The notes: generated from the sequence alone by a model not told the origin. Shown: positions 44,701 to 54,191, counted from the first letter of the stretch. The stretch: DNA of 64,000 bases from Paulinella micropora (GCA_019918135.1 WBZZ01005655.1:88501-152500); one strand, 5' to 3'. Translations and numbers: made by a program.

Positions 44701-45679
44701 CGACGATCACCCAGCCTCGCTCCTTGTAGTGCTCCGGCCATTCCCCAAAGCCTGGGCTATCCGCACCCACTTTGCCTTGCCAATTATGTGAGGCCACCCT
44801 CAGTGGGAAGCCTTTTACAAATTGGGAAGAACGAAGCTGATGCCGATGCCTGCGCTTCGGTTGAGCCCGCCTGGAGCCCTCCGCCACCCTCCACGGCCCA
44901 TCCTGCACCCTCCGCCCCAGCTCCTCCAGCTCCCGCATCCCGCCCCACTCCGCCAAGGGAGATTCACCGCTTGAGGCTTCGCCCTGGGGCTCGTCGACTT
45001 CCACGTCGAGCACCCAGTAGCCAAATCCCTGCTTGCGAAGCTCCCTCTGCATCTCTACATACTGGGCACCCCCCCGTGCAGCCCGCTGCTTCTCTCTTTC
45101 CCGGAAAGTCCTACCCGTCGCAACGTGAACCTTTCCCGTGAAGAACTTACGCTCCCGCAGCAGCCGCACCATCTTCTCCGCCTCCTCACAAGACGCACAT
45201 TTAATCCGCAAATGTCGCCCACTACCTCTGCCCGCGAATTCCACCTCGACTTCCCCGAGACCGAGAATTCGGAGCTCTCGCGCCATGACCACTGTCTGAG
45301 AGACATGCGATAGCCCCCATACTATGCAACATCTCTTATCCAGCTCATTTCGTACCTTCCTCCGCCACCTCCTCGGTGGCGGTACCGCTTGCCACACGCC
45401 GTGACCAGACCTTTCCGGACGTGACTTCTCTTCCGAGGTTGGGGAGGGTGATCGAGATGCAGCAGGATTGCTGGCTCTACGTGATTCAGGTTGCCCGTCA
45501 GGTACGCGAGCACTCGACCACCCCACCCCGGCCGAGTAGCCATCGCCACCCGCAGGCGCACTCCCACGGGGAACGTCTAAACCTGAAGGATTACCGCCTT
45601 GACCCATAGGGCCAGCACTAGCGGCCGCGCTCTTCGCATAAGGACCTGACATAAGTGGTATGGGACCCCGGTGCCGCAT
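41696..45679 (-). CDS. LINE-B endonuclease/reverse transcriptase polyprotein
   Basis: 1,327 codons from ATG. An RRM-like N-terminal region (PPPRRWRRKVRNELDKRCCIVWGLS, about 110-135) precedes the APE-type endonuclease: RVASHNWQGKVG (Asn), VGVQEHNLSS (catalytic Glu), VTVGDANAKLG (Asp) and DLDTDHKAVWVKL (Asp-His). RT: SFVLFVDLRKAFPTVW (A), GVQQGSPLSPSLFNVFMDEL (B), TLLYADDVAVIAHS (C). All catalytic residues are present, so this is a plausible source of mobilising enzyme. After GLGRTPS (about 41893) the frame is shifted and the last ~65 residues are not genuine. Confidence 0.93.
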   Translation of the reverse strand: MRHRGPIPLMSGPYAKSAAASAGPMGQGGNPSGLDVPRGSAPAGGDGYSAGVGWSSARVPDGQPESRRASNPAASRSPSPTSEEKSRPERSGHGVWQAVPPPRRWRRKVRNELDKRCCIVWGLSHVSQTVVMARELRILGLGEVEVEFAGRGSGRHLRIKCASCEEAEKMVRLLRERKFFTGKVHVATGRTFREREKQRAARGGAQYVEMQRELRKQGFGYWVLDVEVDEPQGEASSGESPLAEWGGMRELEELGRRVQDGPWRVAEGSRRAQPKRRHRHQLRSSQFVKGFPLRVASHNWQGKVGADSPGFGEWPEHYKERGWVIVGVQEHNLSSQKVEKLQVDGFAVLGKAAATGAGSRLLGGVLTLVANYLAPCATIVQAPVPHPQQLWVRLSSGSATASDVFVGNGYFPQENQREESIAAYEAWQAAVSYFATKGHVVTVGDANAKLGPARIAREEGVVGLFGEIDGRGRGVRSENGELLAAMLVATGLRNLSGFSQPRGDKYWWSRQENVGGRRHLLDYICVSSELAEEASFGVDEVDLDTDHKAVWVKLVWGGQPPPKKQVKRYKAFKAERLIGRVVEGKESELSKLRLKYDETFAAGISGLLPDGLPDLSAVEDPDELQQEVDRVASLVVRAFTGAAVKVLGVRVIRPGFTNAWFDESLREAIARRREAYGLWRRNEANREAWQRYKEARKAVRRLCKEKKEQAWKRVQNDTAANFRSATMATYWKLSKRLGGVRRSNASAPVRKPDGTLACTLRENLQEWEEYRRRMVVPKENQFLEDACVEEVGSDEEAARIEPERKARETFQYNDNLRDQFEAMAQAEEIRTETGPLDYDYTEKEVELCQENLQNHKACSPDKIKNEMLKYGGTRIVSFLVRFFNWLKSCEYTPSDWGKAIIVNIPKGGDPTDPENWRDIAILSCLGKMYLSLMAARLTAFIDQPGRLRPEQGGFRPKRSTGDQIFVLKERLHLRQQAGLRSFVLFVDLRKAFPTVWRAGLFQRLTQMGVQGKLYRILRRFYRRTSSRVLVDGELTGEVLEGMGVQQGSPLSPSLFNVFMDELTVRIAKELEIEDLNRIEDIRTLLYADDVAVIAHSVTELQQIVNVVATFVEDYRLEINLKPGKTEVMPIYGHAKSKKSPPCVRFRGKVLNVTDHYKYLGVLLTDTLSDKPQAKRAAEITVAGTAACYPLWIAHEVPARLRLMNWQQMVGAKLLYASAFWDLPGANKLSKLEGALVAPLRVILGVGTRTNGCITRGLGRTPSPCQGGPASVPRAHRVTGQHSANTQALQHGSVQMEGRYGKFDLSRSQAAGGLGCAQAGRERRWHGR

Positions 45680-46364
45680 TGATCGAGTTGTAAACTCGAT
45701 AAATGAGGACCCAGGTGGGGTTATTTAAAGCTCAACCCTTAAAAAGCATACGTGTACGTATGTATAGGAATACACACAAACACTCACCTGCATCCGTAAC
45801 CAGGCACGAGGCAGACCCGCTGTGCATCATCGAGGTAGGTGTCGTGGCAAACCACCCTGCGTCCGATAAACGCTGCAAGTGAGTCATCTACCGAGAGCAC
45901 AGAGTGACAGGCCCGTGCACGTGTACCCACCACCCCATAACCCTCCGCCAGAGCAACCCCATGGCATCCGCAGGATGAGCACGAAGAGTGCTGAGAGAGA
46001 GGGTGAGCCAGGAGCCCCGCTCCGGTCCGTCGTTACTTTGGTCATTTAGTCGTTTCAAGGCTTGTGGTAAGGTGTAGGGCCTCTCGCCTTCGTACAAACT
46101 CCGACCGACAGTAGTTTGGTTGACCATCCTTCGCGGTGACCCTCTGAACACAACCCCCTCCCCCAGTGCCCACCCCTTGTGATTCCAGAGGCCACCCCGA
46201 GCCAAGAGCCATGAGTATGATGAGCAACTCACATGAGTTACTCTCAGTAATTGGGACCCGTCTCATAAATGAATGGAACGCTTATCGTGCGCCCCTCATA
46301 GGCTCAGCCCGCCCATGTGAAAGCTAGGCCTCGCCCAAAGCAAAGCAAAGCAAAGCAACAACAA

Positions 46365-46366
<2 letters not shown>

Positions 46367-46420
<54 letters not shown>

Positions 46421-46444
46421 AGAGAGAGAGAGAGAGCGAGAGCG
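46367..46444 (+). repeat. poly(A) tract followed by GA repeats
   Basis: About 50 A then (GA)n, preceded by four GCAAA units; inside the LINE-B 5' region. Confidence 0.95.
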
Positions 46445-46752
46445 AGGCCGCCGTGGCTCGCCCGCAATCCAGCTGGGTGCACCTCGTCACAACCACTCAT
46501 CGGCGTGAGCTCATAGCTGTGTGCGACATAGGTACAAGAGCAAGAGGAGAAACAGTGTGCCAGCGTGGATGTGTGGGTGAGGCAGTGCGGTGAGGCAAAG
46601 CAGCGATGCCAGTCGAATCCCTGGAGACGGAACCTAGCATCAAAAACATCGTATAAGTCTACCCCAGGCCTCCATCCACCGAGTGGTGAGCTCGATAAAA
46701 GAAGACCCGAGTGGGGTTATTTAAAGCTCAACCCTTAAAAAAGCATAAACAT

Positions 46753-46965
46753 GTACGCCGCCAGGAACCCAACAACAATAACATAGCAGCCAGGAATCCA
46801 ACAACAATAGCATAGCAGCCAGGAACCCAACAACAATAACATAGCAGCCAGGAACCCAACAACAATAACATAGCAGCCAGGAACCCAACAACAATAACAT
46901 AGCAGCCAGGAACCCAACAACAATAACATAGCAGCCAGGAACCCAACAACAATAACATAGCTTCC
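46753..46965 (+). repeat. 29-nt minisatellite, about 7 units
   Basis: Unit CAGCCAGGAACCCAACAACA plus ATAACATAG, nearly identical between repeats. Reading frames with repeated CYCCWVPG come from it. Confidence 0.93.
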
Positions 46966-47580
46966 GTAACCAGCCTTCAGGAACCCGCCTCAGTTACCCG
47001 CCCCCGTAACCAGGTCAGAGACGTGACGTACTATGCATCATTGAGGTGTCGTGGCAAGCCACCCTGCGTCCGATAGAAGCTACAAAAGAGTCATCTACCG
47101 AGAACACTAAGTGACAGGCCCGGTCACATGCACCCAACACGTCCCGACCCTCCGCCAGAGCATCCCCATGGCATCCGCAAAGTGAGCACGAGGGGTTCTG
47201 GGAGAGAGGGTGAGTCAGAAGCCCCGCGTCCAGGCAGTCGCTACTGTGGCAGTTGAGTGATTTCAAGGCTTGTGGAAATGTGTGGAGCCTGTCGCCTTCA
47301 TTCCCACTCATACCGACAGTAGTTTAGTTAACCAACCTGTCCAGTGACCCACTGAGCCCAACCCCCTCCCTCAGATAACCCCCACCCCCCGCACCCCGAG
47401 TGATACCAGAGGCCACCCCGAGCCAAGAGCCGTGAGCGTGGTGAGAGAGCTTCTCTCAGTAAAAGTTTCCGTCTCATGAATCAGTGGAGCACTGATTATG
47501 TACCCCTCATAACAAGCTGCCAACGGCCCCAACCCCGCCGTGTGGCGGTGACACCCAACCATGTATTGGTGCCCCCCAAA

Positions 47581-47653
47581 ATAATAATAATATTAATAAT
47601 AATAATAGTAATAATAATAATAATAGCAGCAATAATAATGGTAGTAGTAATAA
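47581..47653. repeat. degenerate AAT/AGT array at the LINE-B 5' side
   Basis: AAT repeats with TAG and GCAGC interruptions. They separate the LINE-B 5' end from a HEL-X fragment. Confidence 0.85.
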
Positions 47654-47718
47654 TTAGGGACTGCGCCAACACCTGAAAGGATGGTTTGCGATGCGCACTG
47701 CCCCCCCCCCCCCCCCCT
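47654..47718 (-). mobile_element. HEL-X copy 8 (3' end fragment)
   Basis: Only about 65 nt: the CTAA end, CCTTTCAGGTGTTGGCGCAG and a degraded hairpin. Unique AT-rich sequence of about 175 nt follows. Confidence 0.55.
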
Positions 47719-47893
47719 CCTTTTTTCAACGTCGCTTTTCCTCTCGTTCTCACATGCACATTTTTTACAGCCTTGGAGCAATCTCAGCCATTCATTTGGT
47801 ACTACATGGTAATTACATTCAAAATTCGTAATTTCAACTATATTCTGAAAAAGAGTTCGTGTCAAGCTTGCAAAACACAAAAAAAAAAAAAAA

Positions 47894-47925
47894 ATCAGGA
47901 TCTGATGCCATAGTCTGAGGAAGCC

Positions 47926-47926
<1 letters not shown>
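47894..47926 (+). mobile_element. LINE-A tail-only fragment 5 (33 nt)
   Basis: The last 33 nt of the LINE-A tail after an A-run. Confidence 0.7.
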
Positions 47927-47967
<41 letters not shown>

Positions 47968-48237
47968 GGACACCGTGATAGCCCAGTGGTCAAGTTCTAC
48001 CATCTGGGCCCTGTCGCCAGTTCGATTCCCGTCGGTGCCACCAGTATTTTCATTGAACATACCGGTCTATTTCTGGACCAGTATTTTCATTGAACATACC
48101 GGCCCGTCTGGAAGTGTTGGAACTGCCCTTGCGGGGGTGTCATTAGAGCTTATCGTCAATTCTTCGTACTCCCCCTCACGGGTGAGACGATGGAGGCGCA
48201 TGTGCAGAAATGCATCAGCCATTGACAGAGAAGCACT
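47968..48237 (+). mobile_element. SINE-1 copy 33
   Basis: Complete, two units. From here to 50543 the elements are on the plus strand. Confidence 0.9.
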
Positions 48238-48260
48238 ATTATTATTATTATTATTATTAT

Positions 48261-48491
48261 GGGCACCGTGATAGCCCAGTGGTCAAGTTCTACCATCTGG
48301 GCCCTGTCGCCAGTTCGATTCCCGTCGGTGCCACCAGTATTTTCATTGAACATACCGGTCCGTCTGGAAGTGTTGGAACTGCCCTTGCGAGGGTGTCATT
48401 AGAGCCTATCGTCAATTCTTCGTACTCCCCTCACGGGTGAGACGATGGAGGCGCATGTGCAGAAATGCATCAGCCATTGACAGAGAAGCAC

Positions 48492-48492
<1 letters not shown>
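48261..48492 (+). mobile_element. SINE-1 copy 34
   Basis: Single unit. The head starts GGGCACCGTGA, which restores pairing with CGGTGCC. Confidence 0.9.
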
Positions 48493-48543
<51 letters not shown>

Positions 48544-48591
48544 GATGGAGGCGCATGTGCAGATTTGCATCAGCCATTGACAGAGAAGCAC

Positions 48592-48592
<1 letters not shown>
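48544..48592 (+). mobile_element. SINE-1 copy 35 (tail only, 49 nt)
   Basis: Starts at GATGGAGG; GATT loop variant. Confidence 0.82.
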
Positions 48593-48640
<48 letters not shown>

Positions 48641-48815
48641 TAGGGAGTACATAGGCCATCGGTCCTTTCCATGGGCTGATTGGTATAAAGCTCCTAGAGT
48701 AATGTTCTATGCCGTCACTTCCTTTATTCCACCGATTGGTGTGGAGACTTTCCTTATGGAATGGAGGACTGGATGCACATGGCCTTTTGGCTCAGCAATT
48801 GGCAGGAGATACACT
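48641..48815 (+). mobile_element. S3 copy 10
   Basis: Full length, 175 nt. Confidence 0.8.
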
Positions 48816-48836
48816 ATTGTTATTATTATTATTATT

Positions 48837-49095
48837 TGATAGCCCAGTGGTCAAGTTCTACCATCTGGGCCCTGTCGCCAGTTCGATTCCCGTCGGTGCC
48901 ACCAGTATTTTCATTGAACATAACGATCCGTCTGGACCAGTATTTTGATTGAACATACCGGCCCGTCTGGAAGTGTTGGAACTGCCCTTGCGGGGGTGTC
49001 ATTAGAGCTTATCGTCAATTCTTCGCTACTCCCCTCACGGGTGAGACGATGGAGGCGCATGTGCAGAAATGCATCAGCCATTGACAGAGAAGCAC

Positions 49096-49096
<1 letters not shown>
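48837..49096 (+). mobile_element. SINE-1 copy 36
   Basis: Two units; lacks the first ~8 nt but keeps the A box. Confidence 0.88.
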
Positions 49097-49146
<50 letters not shown>

Positions 49147-49414
49147 GGACACCGTGATAGCCCAGTGGTCAAGTTCTACCATCTGGGCCCTGTCGCCAGT
49201 TCGATTCCCGTCGGTGCCACCAGTATTTTCATTGAACATACCGGTCTATTTCTGGACCAGTATTTTCATTGAACATACCGGCCCGTCTGGAAGTGTTGGA
49301 ACTGCCCTTGCGGGGGTGTCATTAGAGCTTATCGTCAATTCTTCGTACTCCCCTCACGGGTGAGACGATGGAGGCGCATGTGCAGAAATGCATCAGCCAT
49401 TGACAGAGAAGCAC

Positions 49415-49415
<1 letters not shown>
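49147..49415 (+). mobile_element. SINE-1 copy 37
   Basis: Complete, two units. Confidence 0.9.
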
Positions 49416-49447
<32 letters not shown>

Positions 49448-49450
49448 CAT

Positions 49451-49625
49451 TAGGGAGTACATAGGCCATCGGTCCTTTCCATGGGCTGATTGGTATAAAG
49501 CTCCTAGAGTAATGTTCTATGCCGTCACTTCCTTTATTCCACCGATTGGTGTGGAGACTTTCCTTATGGAATGGAGGACTGGATGCACATGGCCTTTTGG
49601 CTCAGCAATTGGCAGGAGATACACT
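49451..49625 (+). mobile_element. S3 copy 11
   Basis: Full length, 175 nt. Confidence 0.8.
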
Positions 49626-49640
49626 ATTATTATCATTATT

Positions 49641-49739
49641 GTTACGAATATTTGGAGCGGAGCCGCGTCACCGAACGGCCCCGTCATACCAATGGAGGCA
49701 CACGTCCGACAGGATCAAAGGCCAACTGACTGATAAATC

Positions 49740-49740
<1 letters not shown>
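49641..49740 (+). mobile_element. LINE-B tail-only copy 2
   Basis: About 100 nt, ending AAATCT(ATT)n. Confidence 0.8.
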
Positions 49741-49771
<31 letters not shown>

Positions 49772-49773
49772 GT

Positions 49774-50040
49774 GGACACCGTGATAGCCCAGTGGTCAAG
49801 TTCTACCATCTGGGCCCTGTCGCCAGTTCGATTCCCGTCGGTGCCACCAGTATTTTCATTGAACATACGGTCTATTTCTGGACCAGTATTTTCATTGAAC
49901 ATACCGGCCCGTCTGGAAGTGTTGGAACTGCCCTTGCGGGGGTGTCATTAGAGCTTATCGTCAATTCTTCGTACTCCCCTCACGGGTGAGACGATGGAGG
50001 CGCATGTGCAGAAATGCATCAGCCATTGACAGAGAAGCAC

Positions 50041-50041
<1 letters not shown>
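49774..50041 (+). mobile_element. SINE-1 copy 38
   Basis: Complete, two units, one base missing in the first. Confidence 0.9.
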
Positions 50042-50072
<31 letters not shown>

Positions 50073-50073
<1 letters not shown>

Positions 50074-50175
50074 GCCAGTCGAATGTTTGGAGCGGAGCCG
50101 CGTCACCGAACGGTCTCGTGATTACCAATGGAGACACATGTCCGACAGGATCAAGGGCCAATTACTGATAAGTCT
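50073..50175 (+). mobile_element. LINE-B tail-only copy 3
   Basis: Starts CGCCAGTCGA, nearly the same 5' limit as tail copy 1. Confidence 0.8.
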
Positions 50176-50189
50176 ATTATTATTATTAC

Positions 50190-50235
<46 letters not shown>

Positions 50236-50237
<2 letters not shown>

Positions 50238-50287
50238 GGAGGCACATGTCCAGGATCTGGATCTGATGCTATAGTCTGAGGAAGCCT
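50236..50287 (+). mobile_element. LINE-A tail-only copy (52 nt) 6
   Basis: Same 52-nt extent as the copies in the other orientation. Confidence 0.85.
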
Positions 50288-50311
50288 ATTATTATTATTA
50301 TTATTATTAAT

Positions 50312-50542
50312 GGACACCGTGATAGCCCAGTGGTCAAGTTCTACCATCTGGGCCCTGTCGCCAGTTCGATTCCCGTCGGTGCCACCAGTATCTTCATTGA
50401 ACATACCGGTCCGTCTGGAAGTGTTGGAACTGCCCGTGCGGGGGTGTCATTAGAGCCTATCGTCAATTCTTCGTACTCCCCTCACGGGTGAGACGATGGA
50501 GGCGCATGTGCAGATTTGCATCAGCCATTGACAGAGAAGCAC

Positions 50543-50543
<1 letters not shown>
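50312..50543 (+). mobile_element. SINE-1 copy 39
   Basis: Complete, single unit, GATT loop variant. Its ATT tail (to about 50580) is the right edge of the intron repeat block. Confidence 0.9.
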
Positions 50544-50581
<38 letters not shown>

Positions 50582-50665
50582 TGGAATGCAGCGTTAGGGT
50601 GCTTGTTTCTTGGTTGTTGAGGCAGTAGGTCGAATTTCGCTATTGTTGCGTGGTGTGCGCTGTAG

Positions 50666-53396
50666 GGCATCGGCGTGGCGAGCTCACCGTTGTCACGGGC
50701 CCTACTGGCGTGGGCAAGGTATTTCCTTCTGCATGCTCTCCTCTTATCTTGCTCCCCACCACGCACTTGCCTTCTAAGCCATCAACATTTCCTTTTGTTT
50801 TATGATGACTCTCTTGAATCTCGCGCAAAATCATGTTTTGTCTGCGGTGATATGGGTCTCGTGGCTGTTGATGTTGTGTGTGTGTGTGTGTGTGTGTGCG
50901 TGTGTGTGTGTGTTTTGTGAAACAGACGACCGTGCTGAGTCAGATGTCGTTAGATCTTGCTAGACAGGTCTGCCATAACCCAACATCTGCGTCATCCCCA
51001 ACTTCATTGCTATCGCACGCATGCACTACATGGATCCTTCCATGCGGACGTATACACATGTGCAGGCAGGTAAATATGTACGACCTGCTGTGTATATAGG
51101 ACAGAGTGACGCTCTGGGGCAGCTTTGAGGTAAAGAACGTATAAAGACAGAGCACTTGAGACATGCCTGCGAGTTCGGAGCTCACTTAAGACGGACAGTA
51201 ACCAAGGAGAAAATGAATGTAATTTGTGGTCATTCTCCACGCTTCTGTCCGTTCAGTGGCTTTCATCGAAAGTTTCTCCGCGCTTCTCTTAGCCTCTATG
51301 GATTTATGTATGCAGGCGGATCTAATGAATTCACTTCAAACATAACCATACAAGAAATGGTGGAGCAATAGATGAAGGACATGATTTGTGGTGCACAACC
51401 AGTGGTTTTGATACTAATAAATGCATGTGTGGGACAACTAGATTCCCAATAGCAGGCTGGCGCGGACTTTGCTCTCCCAGTTCTCGGGGGTAGATTTCGA
51501 CAGGTCGCTGACGCACAATCAACGCGCAATCAGCATGAGCAGATACGACCATCAACACACAAGCACATAGATACATTCATGGCCTTGAACAGCACGAGAA
51601 TATGCCTCTCTTTGGCAACAGGTGAGCTAATAAAACTTTGATTCTGAGAATGCCATAATCCATCATCATGCCTAAAATCAAGTCATTCAAGTCAGCGGAA
51701 GGATCTGTATTGTGTGTGTACTTTCTTGCTCAATTGTTTTACAGGGACGTGTCTACCTTTCACGAATGGGCAGACAGGTATCGAGCCCAGGACATCGCCT
51801 TTTGCTCAACAATTATGCTTCCTTAACTGAATTGTATGTTTCTTTTCTTCGTCGTTTCTGGCCTGCTGCATGGGTAACATCCTTTGCTGGTTTGACTCAA
51901 AAGGTTCGAACAGCTCCCCTTTTACTTTCTCAAGTTTTTTGGCAGTTCTCCGTTGGATCAGGTATCCTCTCTACCACCCGTTATTTGTTGCTGCCCATTA
52001 TAAATGACTTTATCTTTGTCTCTTTCACCCCTGCTTTTCGTTGCTAATGACATTGGCTGGCGTCTATCCTCCTTATCACTATTTCTTGCGATGTCTGGCA
52101 TGGGCTGCGTACTTGGTTTGTGCTTTACTCTGTCGTTTTATATGTGAAGATCCGTAGATATCCACTTGTGCCTTCCTTTTCTAAATCTCTTCTTCGTTTA
52201 GTGTTGGCTGCCTTGCATGGGTAAACTATCCTTGCTAGGTGCTGGACGCTATGGACTACGCGGTCCGCACATACATGTACACACTTTTTAAGGGAACAAA
52301 TGAGAAGTAGTGGCACTCGTATGGTACATACCTATCAAACGCACGCAGAAAAGGGCTCTGTGGCCTTGCTGTTACGAAGAAAGAGTCCCATGCCTTCACA
52401 CATAGGTGTATGTGAAGGACGTCCAGCACATCGTACTGGATAATTTGCAGTTCATGCTCAGTGGGCAGGTCCAAAGAGCGAGCGAAATGCTGTGTTTGCC
52501 TCGTAAATATTGTGCTTCCTGTGATTTACAGACTAAGGGTTACGACAAATTCGAAATCCAAGATCAGGCCATCTCTAAGTCAGCTCTTTCCACCTTGACT
52601 GCAACCTAGCAATTTGTTGGACAGGTTCCGCAACTTTGCCACTGATCATAACGTGCACATCACGTTGGTGATTCACCCACGTAAAGAACAAGATCGCTCT
52701 CTGCTGGGTCTGTGTCTATCTTCAAACATCACCCTCGAATAGTATTTATGCCTACTTACAAACATTTTGCATCCCTGCTGCGCAAAGTATATTATTTTTC
52801 ACTATTCAGGATATTCTGTGCTGTGTGTTGCCTTACAGGTGTGAGTTCCATTTTTGGATCGGCCAAAGCAACTCAAGAAGCTGATAACGTCATCATTGTG
52901 CAGCATGGGCGCATGCACTTGGGTCCAGACGACGGGTTTGCTCTTTCAACCTCCTTCCTTCTCAACAGCTCGCGATTCTGCAAAGAGGATGTTATCTGCT
53001 GTTAGGGAGGACGAGGTGGCCGCAGCGCAGGACCTCCGCATCATCGAGATCAAGAAGAATCGGTCAAAGACAGGCACAGGCTGTGCAGCAGCTTGCCAAA
53101 GTTTGCAGTACGGGCCTGTACAAAGAATATGTGTGGCTGGTGCAGGCACGATGGACAGCTCGGGGCCTTCCCTGTCCGTTATATTAGAGGTCAGCAAGCA
53201 TCCTTTTCTGTGGCTTGCACGACTTCTTTTTGTCTGTGCAATATTTTGGTCAGGCTCCTGCCGTATTATGGAGGTACCCGAGATGCACTTCAGCCACTCG
53301 CGACAACCGCGTCAAGGCGAAGCGGTCTCTACCCCTATTCTTCGAAGCCTTTCCTCACTTCAAAGATTTCCAAATCCATACATGCAATTTCCATAA
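50666..53396 (+). CDS. TWNK: Twinkle mitochondrial DNA helicase, exons 15-29 (RecA-like helicase half)
   Basis: Exons: 50666-50718, 50926-50967, 51100-51129, 51442-51503, 51571-51621, 51745-51777, 51904-51961, 52239-52262, 52406-52468, 52532-52578, 52625-52707, 52839-52922, 52969-53062, 53146-53189, 53254-53396. All are in phase (911 nt). Helicase motifs: RRGELTVVTGPTGVGK then TT (Walker A, split by an intron), TLWGSFE (catalytic Glu), HEWADRFEQLPFYFLKFFGS, QHIVLDNLQFML (Walker B), HITLVIHPRKE, SSIFGSAKATQEADNVIIVQ, and IEIKKNR + HDGQLGAFP (arginine finger region). This is DnaB-like hexameric helicase organisation. The last exon after CRIMEV is the least certain; its TAA is at 53394-53396. 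The length after the missing N-terminus (689 residues) fits the family. Confidence 0.93.
50872..50915 (+). repeat. GT microsatellite in a Twinkle intron
   Basis: About 20 GT units directly before the acceptor of the 50926 exon, in place of a normal pyrimidine tract. Confidence 0.9.
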
Positions 53397-53600
53397 ACGT
53401 GTCGTACTAAATGGTGTCTTATTTTTGTTTTGATTTTCCACTCAAGAGTTTTGCCTGATTTAAATGAACATGTAGATGAGTATCAACATATCGAACTGGA
53501 AACTGATGTTTGTATATAGAATGTCTGGCCAAATGCGGAGATCTTTCTTACCCGATCCCGGCAGTAAAAGTCGTTCCTGCGCGATTCATTCCTTCCAATG

Positions 53601-53645
<45 letters not shown>

Positions 53646-53656
53646 GTAATAATTAT

Positions 53657-53682
53657 AGGCTTCCTCGGACATGTGCCTCCAT
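53657..53682 (-). mobile_element. LINE-A tail fragment 7 with internal deletion
   Basis: Both ends of the 52-nt tail are present; the middle ~26 nt, including the hairpin, is missing. Confidence 0.7.
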
Positions 53683-53707
53683 TAATAATAATAATAATAA
53701 TGATGAT

Positions 53708-53976
53708 AGTGCTTCTCTGTCAATGGCTGATGCATTTCTGCACATGCGCCTCCATCGTCTCACCCGTGAGGGGAGTACGAAGAATTGACGATAAGCTCTA
53801 ATGACACCCCCGCAAGGGCAGTTCCAACACTTCCAGACGGGCCGGTATGTTCAATGAAAATACTGGTCCAGAAATAGACCGGTATGTTCAATGAAAATAC
53901 TGGTGGCACCGACGGGAATCGAACTTGCGACAGGGCCCAGATGGTAGAACTTGACCACTGGGCTATCACGGTGTCC
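53708..53976 (-). mobile_element. SINE-1 copy 40
   Basis: Complete, two units. Confidence 0.9.
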
Positions 53977-54007
53977 ATAATAATAATGATGATAATAATA
54001 ATAATAA

Positions 54008-54190
54008 TATGTATGTATGTATCGTCTGCCAATTGCTGAGCCAAAAGGCCATGTGCATCCAGTCCTCCATTCCATAAGGAAAGTCTCCACACCAATCGGT
54101 GGAATAAAGGAAGTGACGGCATAGAACATTACTCTAGGAGCTTTATACCAATCAGCCCATGGAAAGGGACCGATGGCCTATGTACTCCCA
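54008..54190 (-). mobile_element. S3 copy 12
   Basis: Full length with an ATAC-extended tail. Confidence 0.8.
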
Positions 54191-54191
54191 A

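Larger units (their letters stand above)
40760..47580 (-). mobile_element. LINE-B: near-full-length non-LTR retrotransposon
   Basis: About 6.8 kb between AAT arrays. From the 5' end: a ~1.9-kb non-coding region of two diverged ~1-kb repeats (45690-47580), an endonuclease/RT frame of 1,327 codons, a zinc-finger frame, and the 3' tail ATGGAGGCACATGTCCGAC...AAGTCT(ATT)n. Its only clear coding lesion is an apparent 8-nt loss near 41893. LINE-C is a truncated copy of the same family, and solo tails lie at 35480, 49641 and 50073. Confidence 0.93.
45690..47580 (-). repeat. tandem ~1-kb repeats forming the LINE-B 5' region
   Basis: The block GGGGTTATTTAAAGC with flanks occurs at 45694-45750 and again at 46688-46745. 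The block around CACCCTGCGTCCGATA and the CCTCCGCCAGAGCA region occurs at about 45840-46080 and 47045-47290. The two copies differ at perhaps a fifth of positions. Tandem 5' monomers of this kind carry promoters in some mammalian L1s; the same role here is inference. Confidence 0.65.
10401..50665 (+). other. TWNK: giant 40,265-nt intron of the Twinkle gene
   Basis: The donor GTCTAT follows ...CTCAAAG and the acceptor TGTAG precedes GGCATCGG. The split codon (G plus GG) restores the conserved KGHRRGELT join. Sequence not attributable to repeats is about 55 nt at the left edge and about 85 nt at the right edge. Other introns here are 46-320 nt. Both edge arrays are ATT on the plus strand. The content is listed in the following entries. 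Confidence 0.9.

Noticed and set aside
46735-46965. CRISPR-like array
   Set aside because: The 29-nt repeats are contiguous, with no variable spacers; it is a minisatellite in a eukaryotic LINE region.
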